Shown: piece after piece, positions 13,265-19,984 of the stretch
Position numbering within the stretch: the first letter of the stretch is position 1
How the letters are laid out: every line of letters starts with the position of its first letter
IMG/VR virus record: IMGVR_UViG_3300032241_000326
Span: 1-20,133 of that record
From: a virus
Strand: one strand, 5' to 3'
DNA: 20,133 nt
The notes under the pieces: generated by a model
Told to the model about the DNA's origin: nothing
What the model saw: the letters and a program-made list of their open reading frames with translations, nothing else
Database searches by the model: none
Made by a program: the position numbers and the translations under genes

Positions 13265-13918
13265 ATGGCACAAAATAACCCTGTTGGTACCCACATTGTC
13301 ACCGATGGTCAATTTGGTAGCCGTGTTTTTCTAGGAAATACATCTCCTTCATACCCTATCTCTGGTGACTTTTGGATTGATAACACCCAGGGCTCTGCGC
13401 CAACAGCAAACTTTACAACCTACACCGCTACAGGTGGAGAGACCTCAGTAACAGCCACCTATACACCTGGCTATGAAATGGTCTTCTTGAATGGTGCGAA
13501 GTTGGTACGTGGCTCTGACTACACCGCAACAAATGGAACTTCTATTACTGCCCTAGGTGCATTGGTTGCTTCAGATGTAGTTGATGTTTATGGATTGACT
13601 ACCGCTACTGCAACAGGAAGCGTTCCATTATCTACAATTACAACAGCGGGTGATTTGATTGTTGGTACTGGAACATCTGCAGCAACACGTTTGGGCGTTG
13701 GAACATCAGGTCAAGTTTTGACCTCAAATGGCACAACACCAACATATACTTCTACTCTGTCAGGTATTACTGAAAACAATTTAACTTTAACAGGAACGCT
13801 TACAGCCGCAAGTTCTGTAGGTACTTCTGGGCAATATCTACAAACAACGACTACTGGCGTACAGTGGGCGACACTCAGTGCCGTCAGCAATGCCAAAGTC
13901 TACTTCATGAAAGGTTAA
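13265..13918 (+). CDS. Tail fibre protein with paired GDLIVGT/GTSGQ repeats
   Basis: The protein has 217 residues. The N-terminus (VGTHIVTDGQFGSRVFLGNTSPSYPISGDFWIDNTQGSAP) is the F-W-I-D-N variant of the attachment motif in other fibres here. Then comes a beta domain (YTATGGETSVTATYTPGYEMVFLNGAKLVRGSDYTATNGTSITALGALVASDVVDVYG) whose V-F-L-N-G-x-x-L-x-R-G-x-D-Y-T core is a known phage fibre module. It is followed by AGDLIVGTGTSAATRLGVGTSGQVLTSNGTTPTYTST and a second GTSGQYLQTTTTGVQWA unit. The same three modules occur in order in the 387-residue fibre at 17123. The start is one base after the previous stop. There is no large tip domain, so it may be a short fibre or linker. Confidence 0.65.
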   Translation: MAQNNPVGTHIVTDGQFGSRVFLGNTSPSYPISGDFWIDNTQGSAPTANFTTYTATGGETSVTATYTPGYEMVFLNGAKLVRGSDYTATNGTSITALGALVASDVVDVYGLTTATATGSVPLSTITTAGDLIVGTGTSAATRLGVGTSGQVLTSNGTTPTYTSTLSGITENNLTLTGTLTAASSVGTSGQYLQTTTTGVQWATLSAVSNAKVYFMKG

Positions 13919-13921
13919 TCA

Positions 13922-14251
13922 ATGGCCAGCGGACTATTAGGAAAAGCCAACCCAGCGGCTACTACGTGGACAAACATCTACACAGTACCGTCAGGAAAGT
14001 TATCAAGTTTTTCAATCAATGCATGCAACCAGAGCACATCTACCGCAACAGTATTGGTTGCCGTATCTGCCTCCGCTACATCAGGCGGTATTGTTGCCTC
14101 TGAGTATGTTGAATATAACGCAGTACTTTCAGGACAAGGCGCAACTTTAGAACGTACTGGTCTAGTTACTAGCCAGGCATCGGCTGCATATGTATGGGTA
14201 CAGGCATCAACTGCAAACGTTTCATTTCAAGTCTATGGATATGAGGAATAA
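13922..14251 (+). CDS. Short beta-rich fibre accessory protein (paralogue C)
   Basis: The protein has 109 residues. WTNIYTVPSGKLSSFSINACNQSTSTATVLVAVSASATSGG, then YVEYNAVLSGQGATLERTGLVTSQASAAYVWVQASTANVSFQVYGYEE, give a beta-sandwich pattern. The I-Y-T-V-P-S-G and C-N-Q-S-T-S-T-A-T-V motifs and the final V-x-G/A-Y-G strand match the proteins at 12925 and 5679. It lies 3 bases after the previous fibre and 2 bases before a glycine-rich adhesin-like gene, so it is co-translated with both. It may be a fibre cap or collar subunit; this is inferred from context only. Confidence 0.6.
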   Translation: MASGLLGKANPAATTWTNIYTVPSGKLSSFSINACNQSTSTATVLVAVSASATSGGIVASEYVEYNAVLSGQGATLERTGLVTSQASAAYVWVQASTANVSFQVYGYEE

Positions 14252-14253
14252 TA

Positions 14254-15042
14254 ATGGGTAAGAATATAAGCACAATTGTTTCAGGCTCAGTTCCTACAGG
14301 TATTCCTTATGGATTAACTCTTCAACAGACCATTACATCAGGTACATCAGTCACTATTCCTACTGGTATTTCTTGGGTTTATGCAATTTGCGTTGGTGGT
14401 GGTGGTGGCGGTGGTAATTTGCAAGGCGGTGGCGGTGGTGGTGGTTATGCCGCTGGATGGGTGCCTGCTACTTCTACTTGTGTAATCGGTGCTGGCGGTT
14501 CTTCAAATGCAATTGGTGGTTCAACACGTTATGGTTATTTAACTGCTGGTGGTGGCGCTGGTGGTAGTAATGCTGGCGCTCCATCTATTGGTGGAACTAG
14601 CGCATCGGGCGGTGGTGGTTCTAATGGACAAGTTGGTGGACCATCAGTTATTGGTTTTTTTGCAGGAGGAAGTGGTTATACAGGAGCAACTGGAGGCACG
14701 GGAGGTCAATCAAGCACTGCTGCCGTTTCTGCAATTTGTACTGGTGGCGGTAATGGTAGTAGCAATCCAGCAGTTACTCCCAACCCTGCAGCAGCGACTG
14801 CTGGTGGTGGAGGTTACTACAACTCTTCAACCGTTGGTGCTTCTGGTGGAAATGCTAACGGTTATACAGGTGGTGCTTCTGGTGGTAACGGAAGCGGTGG
14901 CGGAGGTGCGGGATACTTAGGAAATGGTGGTGCTGGTAGTAGTGCAACTGGTGGTACAGGTGGTTCTGGCGGTGGCGGTGGTGGTGCTGGCTCAACCACT
15001 CCTGGTGTTGGCGGTAACGGTTGCATAGTTCTTTACTATTAA
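14254..15042 (+). CDS. Glycine-rich adhesin-like fibre tip protein 1
   Basis: The protein has 262 residues. The N-terminal 45 residues form a strand pattern (TLQQTITSGTSVTIPTGISWVYAICVGG), the entry of the glycine-rich domain family found at phage fibre tips. The rest is dominated by runs of Gly with Ala, Ser, Thr, Asn, ending G-V-G-G-N-G-C-I-V-L-Y-Y. Such proteins can fold as stacked polyglycine-II helices, as shown for the gp38 adhesins of T4-like phages such as S16, where loops between Gly runs bind host receptors. The variable loops here would be the receptor-contacting parts. A small protein of the AGIG family follows at 15062. It is a candidate host-range determinant; the polyglycine-II fold is inferred from composition. 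Confidence 0.65.
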   Translation: MGKNISTIVSGSVPTGIPYGLTLQQTITSGTSVTIPTGISWVYAICVGGGGGGGNLQGGGGGGGYAAGWVPATSTCVIGAGGSSNAIGGSTRYGYLTAGGGAGGSNAGAPSIGGTSASGGGGSNGQVGGPSVIGFFAGGSGYTGATGGTGGQSSTAAVSAICTGGGNGSSNPAVTPNPAAATAGGGGYYNSSTVGASGGNANGYTGGASGGNGSGGGGAGYLGNGGAGSSATGGTGGSGGGGGGAGSTTPGVGGNGCIVLYY

Positions 15043-15061
15043 AATTTAAGGAGAATAAATT

Positions 15062-15250
15062 ATGGCAATAACAGCAGCAATGATGTCTGGCAATACAGTA
15101 AGCAATGTACTTGTCGTAGATGACATTGAACAAAGCGCAAAAGATTTAGGCTTTGTTCTTATTGAGTACACAGCAGATAACCCTGCTGGTATTGGTTATA
15201 CCTATGACTCTAATACTAAGAAATTTACTGCTCCTGTCATTACTGAATAA
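15062..15250 (+). CDS. Small protein of the AGIG family following adhesin 1
   Basis: The protein has 62 residues. AAGGAG lies upstream at 15049-15054. N-terminus MAITAAMMSGNTVSNVLVVDD and the motif NPAGIGYTYD (40-49), then APV near the end. The pattern M-A-x-x-A...V-x-x-V-x-V-V-D and A-G-I-G-x-x-x/W-D is shared with the 125-residue protein at 16551 and, at the N-terminus, with the partial protein at 19984. Related small proteins are frequent beside fibres of aquatic phages. Each copy here follows a glycine-rich protein, so a cognate accessory role, for example chaperone or capping subunit, is inferred. It is the shortest of the three. Confidence 0.6.
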   Translation: MAITAAMMSGNTVSNVLVVDDIEQSAKDLGFVLIEYTADNPAGIGYTYDSNTKKFTAPVITE

Positions 15251-15256
15251 AAAATT

Positions 15257-15270
15257 AAAGCGCCCAAAAT
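15257..15270. repeat. Intergenic GCGCCCAAA tag, copy 1
   Basis: AAAGCGCCCAAAAT lies in the gap between the AGIG protein and the next fibre. The core GCGCCCAAA recurs at 17087 (with one extra C) and 19106, and as GCGCCCAAT at 16934, always in gaps of the adhesin block. Confidence 0.5.
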
Positions 15271-15300
15271 CTTTCCAGTAATAGTAAAGGACATAGATAA

Positions 15301-16548
15301 ATGACAAACGCAAGAAAGATAAGCGGTTTTGTATTACCTAGTGGAGCAACCTCTAGTTACCCCGCAAACCCTGTCATAGGTCAACAATTCTATGACACAA
15401 CTTTAAAAGTTCTTGTCATTTGGAATGGAAGTAACTGGTCACAGGGCGTTGAATACTCTGCTCCTTTTGCTCCTACTATTGGTACTGCTACAGCACAAAA
15501 TAAAGCGGCTTCTGTAACATTTACTGCTCCTTCATATAATGGTAACTCTACTATAACTGGATACACTGTTACCTCAAGTCCTGGTGGAATTACAGCAACT
15601 GGAACATCAAGCCCAATTGTTATTACAGGTTTGACAGGTGCTACTAACTACACGTTTACAGTAACTGCAACAAACGCATATGGAACAAGCCCAGCATCTG
15701 CTGCATCAAATCAAATTACTACATATAACTATTCTGTAACTGGTGGAACAATTACATCAGACTCAACTTATTATTACAACACTATTAAAAGTACAGGAAC
15801 ACTTGTAGTTACTGGTTTAAACCTTACTGCTGACGTACTTTTAGTTGCTGGTGGAGGTTCTGGTGGTTACTACCGTTCAGGTGGCGGCGGTGCTGGTGGT
15901 GTACTTGCTGCTGCAAGCCAAACACTTGCTAATGGAACAACTTACACAGCAACTATTGGCGCTGGTGGAACTGGTGGAACAAGTGGACATAACGGAGTAA
16001 ACACAACATTTACTGGTGGAGCATTATCTCTAACTGCTGCTGTTGGTGGTGGTAGAGGTGGTTGTGGTGCAGGTGCTACTGGAGGTTCTGGCGGTGGAGG
16101 TCAATACAAAAATAGTGGTGGTGCTGGTACTTCTGGACAAGGTAATAACGGTGGTGCAGGCTGTGCTTCTAACGTATATGGAGGTGGTGGCGGTGGAGGT
16201 GCTGGCGCTGTTGGTGGTTCTGGTGCAGGTGCTGCTGGAGGAGCAGGAACTAACACAGTAACAAACTGGGGAAGTTTAGCAGCAGTTGCTGCTGCAGCAG
16301 GTATTGGACAGTGCGGCTACATTGCTGGAGGTGGCGGTGGTGTTTATGGAACCAGTGGTACTACTGGTGGTGGTGGTGGCGGAGCAGGTGGCGGCGGTGC
16401 TGGAGGCATGACAGGTTGTGCTGGAACCGCTAATACTGGGGGTGGCGGTGGTGGTGGTGGAAACTGTGCTGGAGGACCAGGGGCTGCTGCTAATGGAGGT
16501 TCTGGTCTTGTTGTTATTCGTTATACACGCTCACAGTTAGGCGGTTAA
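15301..16548 (+). CDS. Fibre with fibronectin type III domain and glycine-rich adhesin tip 2
   Basis: The protein has 415 residues. Residues 1-50 hold the shared attachment motif (VIGQQFYDTTLKVLVIWNGSNW). Residues 54-141 are a fibronectin type III domain (APFAPTIGTATAQNKAASVTFTAPSYNGNSTITGYTVTSSPGG ... ITGLTGATNYTFTVTATNAYGTSPASAASN). From about 145 the glycine-rich domain begins (TGTLVVTGLNLTADVLLVAGGGSGG) and runs to G-G-S-G-L-V-V-I-R-Y-T near the end, with long Gly runs separated by short variable loops. FN3 domains in phage virions are thought to bind carbohydrate weakly. AAAGGA is 10 bases before ATG 15301. It would be a second, independent adhesin with its own N-terminal virion-attachment region. 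Confidence 0.7.
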   Translation: MTNARKISGFVLPSGATSSYPANPVIGQQFYDTTLKVLVIWNGSNWSQGVEYSAPFAPTIGTATAQNKAASVTFTAPSYNGNSTITGYTVTSSPGGITATGTSSPIVITGLTGATNYTFTVTATNAYGTSPASAASNQITTYNYSVTGGTITSDSTYYYNTIKSTGTLVVTGLNLTADVLLVAGGGSGGYYRSGGGGAGGVLAAASQTLANGTTYTATIGAGGTGGTSGHNGVNTTFTGGALSLTAAVGGGRGGCGAGATGGSGGGGQYKNSGGAGTSGQGNNGGAGCASNVYGGGGGGGAGAVGGSGAGAAGGAGTNTVTNWGSLAAVAAAAGIGQCGYIAGGGGGVYGTSGTTGGGGGGAGGGGAGGMTGCAGTANTGGGGGGGGNCAGGPGAAANGGSGLVVIRYTRSQLGG

Positions 16549-16550
16549 TC

Positions 16551-16928
16551 ATGGCTCATTATGCAAAAGTTGAAGATGGCATTGTTACAGAGGTTGTTGT
16601 TGTAGACAACTCTGTTACTGATGGTCAAACCTTTTTATCTGAAGAATGCGGTCTTGGTGGAACGTGGATTCAAACATCTTACAATACCAGGGGCGGAGTA
16701 CACTATGGTTCAGATGGAAGACCTGATAACAAAGCGCCTCTTCACTATAACTTTGCTGGTATTGGAGATAGTTGGGATGGCGTAGGGTTTGCTGAACCTA
16801 AACCCTTTCCTTCTTGGATATTTGACACATCAACATATACTTGGAAATCACCTGTTCCAAGACCTAAAGATAATATTCAGGAACTATGGAATGAATCTAC
16901 TCAGTCTTGGGAAACTGTAACTAATTAA
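16551..16928 (+). CDS. AGIG-family accessory protein following adhesin 2
   Basis: The protein has 125 residues. N-terminus MAHYAKVEDGIVTEVVVVDN; middle GTWIQTSYNTRGGVHYGSDG; YNFAGIGDSWD at 66-76; then FPSWIFDTSTYTWKSPVPRPKD and a Trp-containing tail. This MAHxAxVExxIV...AGIGDxWD layout is familiar from uncharacterised proteins of aquatic phages, where it often sits next to fibres. The start is 2 bases after the adhesin stop, so the two are probably made together. The N-terminus closely matches the partial protein at 19984 and more weakly the 62-residue protein at 15062. The function is not known; a dedicated fibre chaperone or tip cap is the simplest reading. Confidence 0.65.
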   Translation: MAHYAKVEDGIVTEVVVVDNSVTDGQTFLSEECGLGGTWIQTSYNTRGGVHYGSDGRPDNKAPLHYNFAGIGDSWDGVGFAEPKPFPSWIFDTSTYTWKSPVPRPKDNIQELWNESTQSWETVTN

Positions 16929-16933
16929 TTTTT

Positions 16934-16942
16934 GCGCCCAAT
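16934..16942. repeat. Intergenic GCGCCCAAT tag, copy 2
   Basis: TTTGCGCCCAATAAC lies between the AGIG protein and the 33-residue gene. It keeps GCGCCCA but has TTT in place of AAA upstream, so it is the most diverged of the four copies. Confidence 0.4.
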
Positions 16943-16956
16943 AACTAGGAGATAAA

Positions 16957-17058
16957 ATGACTAATTACAAGTACCTACGTGGTGCTTCTATTAGTGACCC
17001 TTCAAGAGTTATTTTTGATATTCCTGATGCACCTACTATCGGTGGGAAATGGACCTAA
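16957..17058 (+). CDS. 33-residue small protein between fibre cassettes
   Basis: ATG 16957 is preceded by AGGAG (16947-16951), a good ribosome-binding site at 5 bases, and the frame runs 33 codons to TAA at 17056-17058. The peptide begins MTNYKYLRGASISDPSR and ends DAPTIGGKWT. The MTN start resembles MTNAR of the fibres at 15301 and 18525, and A-P-T-I-G occurs at the head of the FN3 domain in the fibre at 15301. GCGCCC tags flank it on both sides. It may be a genuine small virion protein or the remnant N-terminus of a lost fibre. Its ribosome-binding site and coding-like composition argue that it is still translated. Confidence 0.5.
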   Translation: MTNYKYLRGASISDPSRVIFDIPDAPTIGGKWT

Positions 17059-17082
17059 CAAAGTAATTTAGTAAGACCGAGT

Positions 17083-17096
17083 AAAGCGCCCCAAAT
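17083..17096. repeat. Intergenic GCGCCCCAAA tag, copy 3
   Basis: AAAGCGCCCCAAAT lies between the 33-residue gene and the fibre at 17123. It has one extra C relative to copies 1 and 4. Confidence 0.45.
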
Positions 17097-17122
17097 TTTC
17101 CTAGAAATGAGAGAATGACCAC

Positions 17123-18286
17123 ATGGCAGTGAAACGTTTTGATGGTACCCAGTGGGTCAACTATGCAGGTGCGGGACTGCAGGGTGTACAAGGTACTCAA
17201 GGACTCCAAGGACCAACAGGACCTCAAGGAGTACAGGGTACAGCAATTTCCTCTGTATCTCAACAGATGTGGCGTTACACAGCCACAGGCGGTGAGACAT
17301 CTGTATCAGGTACTGATGGCTTTTCAACAACTCTTGCCTACACAGTGGGCGCAGAAGAAGTCTATGTTAACGGTGTTCTTTTAGAGCGAGGCGTAGATTA
17401 CACAGCCTCTACTGGTACATCTATCACTGGTTTAACGGCCCTTGTTGCATCTGACGTTGTAACAGTTCTTTCCTATAATGGTTTTGCTGTTGCTAACGCT
17501 ATTCCTCTTTCTACTGTAACTGCTGCTGGTGATTTAATTGTTGGCACTGGTGCATCTGCTGTTACTCGTCTAGGAGTTGGCTCTTCAGGAACAATCCTTA
17601 CTTCTAATGGAACTACTCCTGCCTATACATCTACTATTACTGGAACACTTAATAACGGCACCCTAACAGGAACCTTAACGGCGGCATCTACACCAGGAAC
17701 TTCTGGTCAGTTGCTATCTTCTACTGGCACTGGTGTCCAGTGGGTTGCTGCGCCATCTGCTGGAAGTAACTGGGCACTTTTAAATTCTGGTGGAACTTCT
17801 TTATCTGGAACAGTCACTACAATTTCAGGTATTTCTGGAAAAGATAAACTATTGGTGTTAATTGCTGGAGCAGGTACAAACGGCACTGCTGGCGGTGTCA
17901 TAGGTCTTCAATTTAACACTGACACGGGAAGCAATTACTATGGTGCTGGTGGCGTTGTAGAAAACATTGGAACGAACGGTGGTTCAGTTGCAGGAACCTC
18001 TTACTATAGTGGTACAACTACTTCTTTTTATTTAGTAAAAATTGGCCCATCTGCCTCCGCAGGTGCATCTGCTTCGGCAATAATTACAGGTGGCAACTCA
18101 TCTGGAGTTAAAGTAATAAGTGGAACGGGTGGTTCTGGTGGTTCTGGTCAAGATTATTACCCAAATAGAAGTTATTATTTAAATGGGTACTACAACTCTT
18201 CATCAACTATTTCCTCAGTTTCAGTAATAACTGGTAGTTCAAACGCCTTTAATGCTGGAACTGTTTACGTCTATGCGAGTGCATAA
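17123..18286 (+). CDS. Tail fibre: short collagen stalk, GDLIVGT repeats and beta tip
   Basis: The protein has 387 residues. Residues 1-14 are a trimmed attachment motif (MAVKRFDGTQWVNY). Residues 18-40 are a short collagen-like stretch that includes GPTGPQ, the only Pro-containing triplets in the window. Then comes the beta module YTATGGETSVSGTDGF ... EEVYVNGVLLERGVDYTASTGTSITGLTALVASDVVTV, then AGDLIVGTGASAVTRLGVGSSGTILTSNGTTPAYTST and GTSGQLLSSTGTGVQWV, in the same order as in the fibre at 13265. From about 220 a distinct beta-sandwich tip follows (TVTTISGISGKDKLLVLIAGAG ... FYLVKIGPSASAGASASAIITGGNSSGVKVISG ... GTVYVYASA). There is only a weak GAGAG ribosome-binding site. It probably attaches to the virion by its N-terminus and binds a receptor by the tip. 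Confidence 0.7.
   Translation: MAVKRFDGTQWVNYAGAGLQGVQGTQGLQGPTGPQGVQGTAISSVSQQMWRYTATGGETSVSGTDGFSTTLAYTVGAEEVYVNGVLLERGVDYTASTGTSITGLTALVASDVVTVLSYNGFAVANAIPLSTVTAAGDLIVGTGASAVTRLGVGSSGTILTSNGTTPAYTSTITGTLNNGTLTGTLTAASTPGTSGQLLSSTGTGVQWVAAPSAGSNWALLNSGGTSLSGTVTTISGISGKDKLLVLIAGAGTNGTAGGVIGLQFNTDTGSNYYGAGGVVENIGTNGGSVAGTSYYSGTTTSFYLVKIGPSASAGASASAIITGGNSSGVKVISGTGGSGGSGQDYYPNRSYYLNGYYNSSSTISSVSVITGSSNAFNAGTVYVYASA
17174..17242 (+). repeat. Short collagen-like block with Pro triplets
   Basis: Residues 18-40 of the 387-residue fibre form about seven Gly-x-y triplets, including G-P-T and G-P-Q. All other collagen-like blocks here lack Pro in the triplets. Confidence 0.7.
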
Positions 18287-18294
18287 GGATAAAA

Positions 18295-18525
18295 ATGAAA
18301 CATATTGAAAAGATATTTGACGTATCAATTAATCAAGAAACAACTGTTGAACGTGATTTTACTGCCGATGAACTTGCGGCATACGAAGCAGACCAAGCAG
18401 CCCAGGCTGCAGCAGAAACAGAAGCAACAGCCAAAGCAGCAGCCAAAGCAGCAGCCAAAGCCGCCCTGCTCACTAAGTTAGGTATCACCGAAGAAGAAGC
18501 ACAACTACTCCTTGGGGGTAACTAA
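18295..18525 (+). CDS. Small Ala-rich coiled-coil protein of the fibre cluster
   Basis: The protein has 76 residues. N-terminal beta-like segment (MKHIEKIFDVSINQETTVERDFTADELAAYEADQ), then an Ala/Glu/Lys coiled coil with AKAAAKAAAKAA repeats, and a C-terminal KLGITEEEAQLLLGG. The T-x-x-x-R-D-x-T-x-x-E-x-A-x-x-E pattern followed by a coiled coil and K-L-G-I-T-x-x-E is typical of small proteins beside phage fibres. It could help trimerise or fold a fibre. AAGGAT lies just upstream, and its stop shares the A of the next ATG (TAATG), so translation of the next fibre gene is coupled to it. Confidence 0.6.
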   Translation: MKHIEKIFDVSINQETTVERDFTADELAAYEADQAAQAAAETEATAKAAAKAAAKAALLTKLGITEEEAQLLLGGN

Positions 18526-19100
18526 TGACAAACGCTAGACAAGAGGCAAACCTTGTATCGGATATAACCGCCAAGGGCGATATTGTCGTTGGGTCTGCTG
18601 CTCATACACCTTCAACTTTAAACGTTGGCGCAAATAATGCTGTACTTGTTGCTAACTCATCAGCCACTCCTGGCGTTAACTGGACATCTACTCTTACAAG
18701 CGTAAACGTTGTAGCGCCCATTGAGACCTGGACAACATCTGCTACAGCGGCAACTGGAACAGTTAACTTTGACTGCTCTACTCAGGGCGTTTTATACTAC
18801 ACAACTGCGGCAATTGGAAACTTTACGTTGAACTTCCGTGGTAACGGAACAACTTCTCTTAACACACTCCTGGCTACAGGTCAGACAATTACAGTAAACT
18901 TCCTCTGCACAAATACAGGAACACCATTTTATGCCAACGCATACACGATTGATGGAACAGCAGTAACTCCTAAATGGTCAGGCGGTACGGCTCCATCAGC
19001 GGGTAACGCATCGTCCGTTGATATTTACTCATTCACCATCTCAAAGACTGGTTCAGCAACATACAATGTATTTGCCTCTGGTCCTACAAAGTACGCATAG
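18525..19100 (+). CDS. Fibre protein with C-terminal beta domain of aquatic-phage type
   Basis: The protein has 191 residues. N-terminus MTNARQEANLVSDITAKGDIVVGSAAHTPSTLNVGANNAVLVANSSATPGVNWTST is a diverged copy of the GDLIVGT/RLGVGTSGQVLTSN module seen at 13265 and 17123. The C-terminal 120 residues (TGTVNFDCSTQGVLYYTTAAIGNFTLNFRGNGT ... LLATGQTITVNFLCTNTGTPFYANAYTIDGTAVTPKWSGGTAPSAGNASSVDIYSFTISKTGS) are a well-known module of cyanophage and other aquatic-phage fibres, with the P-K-W-S-G-G-T-A-P ... D-I-Y-S-F core. There is no collagen block. The start is coupled to the Ala-rich protein. It is likely a short fibre or a replaceable tip. Confidence 0.65.
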   Translation: MTNARQEANLVSDITAKGDIVVGSAAHTPSTLNVGANNAVLVANSSATPGVNWTSTLTSVNVVAPIETWTTSATAATGTVNFDCSTQGVLYYTTAAIGNFTLNFRGNGTTSLNTLLATGQTITVNFLCTNTGTPFYANAYTIDGTAVTPKWSGGTAPSAGNASSVDIYSFTISKTGSATYNVFASGPTKYA

Positions 19101-19104
19101 AAAA

Positions 19105-19115
19105 GGCGCCCAAAT
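19105..19115. repeat. Intergenic GGCGCCCAAAT tag, copy 4
   Basis: AAAAGGCGCCCAAATAA sits directly before ATG 19118. It contains the 6-base palindrome GGCGCC. Its AAAAGG may also act as ribosome-binding site for the glycine-rich adhesin. Confidence 0.5.
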
Positions 19116-19117
19116 AA

Positions 19118-19984
19118 ATGTCTCCTCTATTTTCTCCAGTATCTGCTGGTGGTATCGGTAAAGCAACAGTTAACGCTTCTACTGGTTCACCAACAGTAAA
19201 TAACAACGCTCGTGCTGGTAAAGCAATCTATCAATTTAACGGCTCTGGTTCTATTACTGTAGGCACTGCTGGCTATGCAGAAATATTGGTTGTTGCTGGT
19301 GGCGGTGGAGGTGGTTCTTCTGGTGGTGGTGGTGGCGCTGGTGGTGTTGTATATAGCGCTTCTGCATTTATTCCTTCTGGTACACGCACTATAACTGTTG
19401 GTGGCGGTGGAAATGGTGGAAGTACAGCGTCATCTCCACCTAGTTACAGTAATAACGGAAGTTTTAGTGCTATTGGTTTTATTAATGCAGCCGATGGGTA
19501 TGTAGCAATTGGGGGTGGTGCTGCATCAAGTACCAGTATTTCTAGTGTTCCAACTCCAGGGCAAGGGGGAGGTTCTGGTGGAGGCGGAGCAGGCGGTAAC
19601 GCTAATCACGCAGGGGGTGCAGGAACTCTAAACCAAGGAAATTCTGGAGGTTCTGGTGCGTTATCTTTTGCTGGAGGCGGTGGGGGCGCTGCAAATGCTG
19701 GTGGCGCTGGTAGCACAAATGCTGGTGGTAATGGTGGAAATGGTTTTGTTACAAACATTAATGGCTCTTCTGTTACATACGGTGGCGGTGGTGGTGCACG
19801 GGTTGGTTGTGGAGGAGGCGCAGGAGGCTCTGGGGGTGGAGGAGCGGGACAACCCAATTGTGGTAGTGCTGGAGGTTCTGGAACTGCTTATACAGGGGGC
19901 GGTGGTGGTAGTTCTGGGGGTGGAGGAGGTTCTCCCTATGGTGGTGCTGGTGGTTCAGGTATTGTGATTGTGGTGGTCGGATAA
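19118..19984 (+). CDS. Glycine-rich adhesin-like fibre tip protein 3
   Basis: The protein has 288 residues. Short N-terminus (MSPLFSPVSAGGIGKATVNASTGSPTVNNNARAGKAIYQF), then the entry strand NGSGSITVGTAGYAEILVVAGGGGGGSSGGGGGAGG and a long Gly-rich body ending G-G-S-G-I-V-I-V-V-V-G. The A-E-I-L-V-V-A-G-G-G entry and G-G-S-G-I/L-V-I/V-V exit are shared with the proteins at 14254 and 15301, so the three are homologous domains with different variable loops and different N-termini. It lacks the YYDT...W attachment motif, so it may need another fibre to join the virion. Its stop overlaps the start of the next gene by one base. Confidence 0.65.
   Translation: MSPLFSPVSAGGIGKATVNASTGSPTVNNNARAGKAIYQFNGSGSITVGTAGYAEILVVAGGGGGGSSGGGGGAGGVVYSASAFIPSGTRTITVGGGGNGGSTASSPPSYSNNGSFSAIGFINAADGYVAIGGGAASSTSISSVPTPGQGGGSGGGGAGGNANHAGGAGTLNQGNSGGSGALSFAGGGGGAANAGGAGSTNAGGNGGNGFVTNINGSSVTYGGGGGARVGCGGGAGGSGGGGAGQPNCGSAGGSGTAYTGGGGGSSGGGGGSPYGGAGGSGIVIVVVG

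Noticed and set aside
14254-15042. PE-PGRS-like mycobacterial protein
   Set aside because: No PE domain; the entry and exit strands and fibre context fit phage glycine-rich tips.
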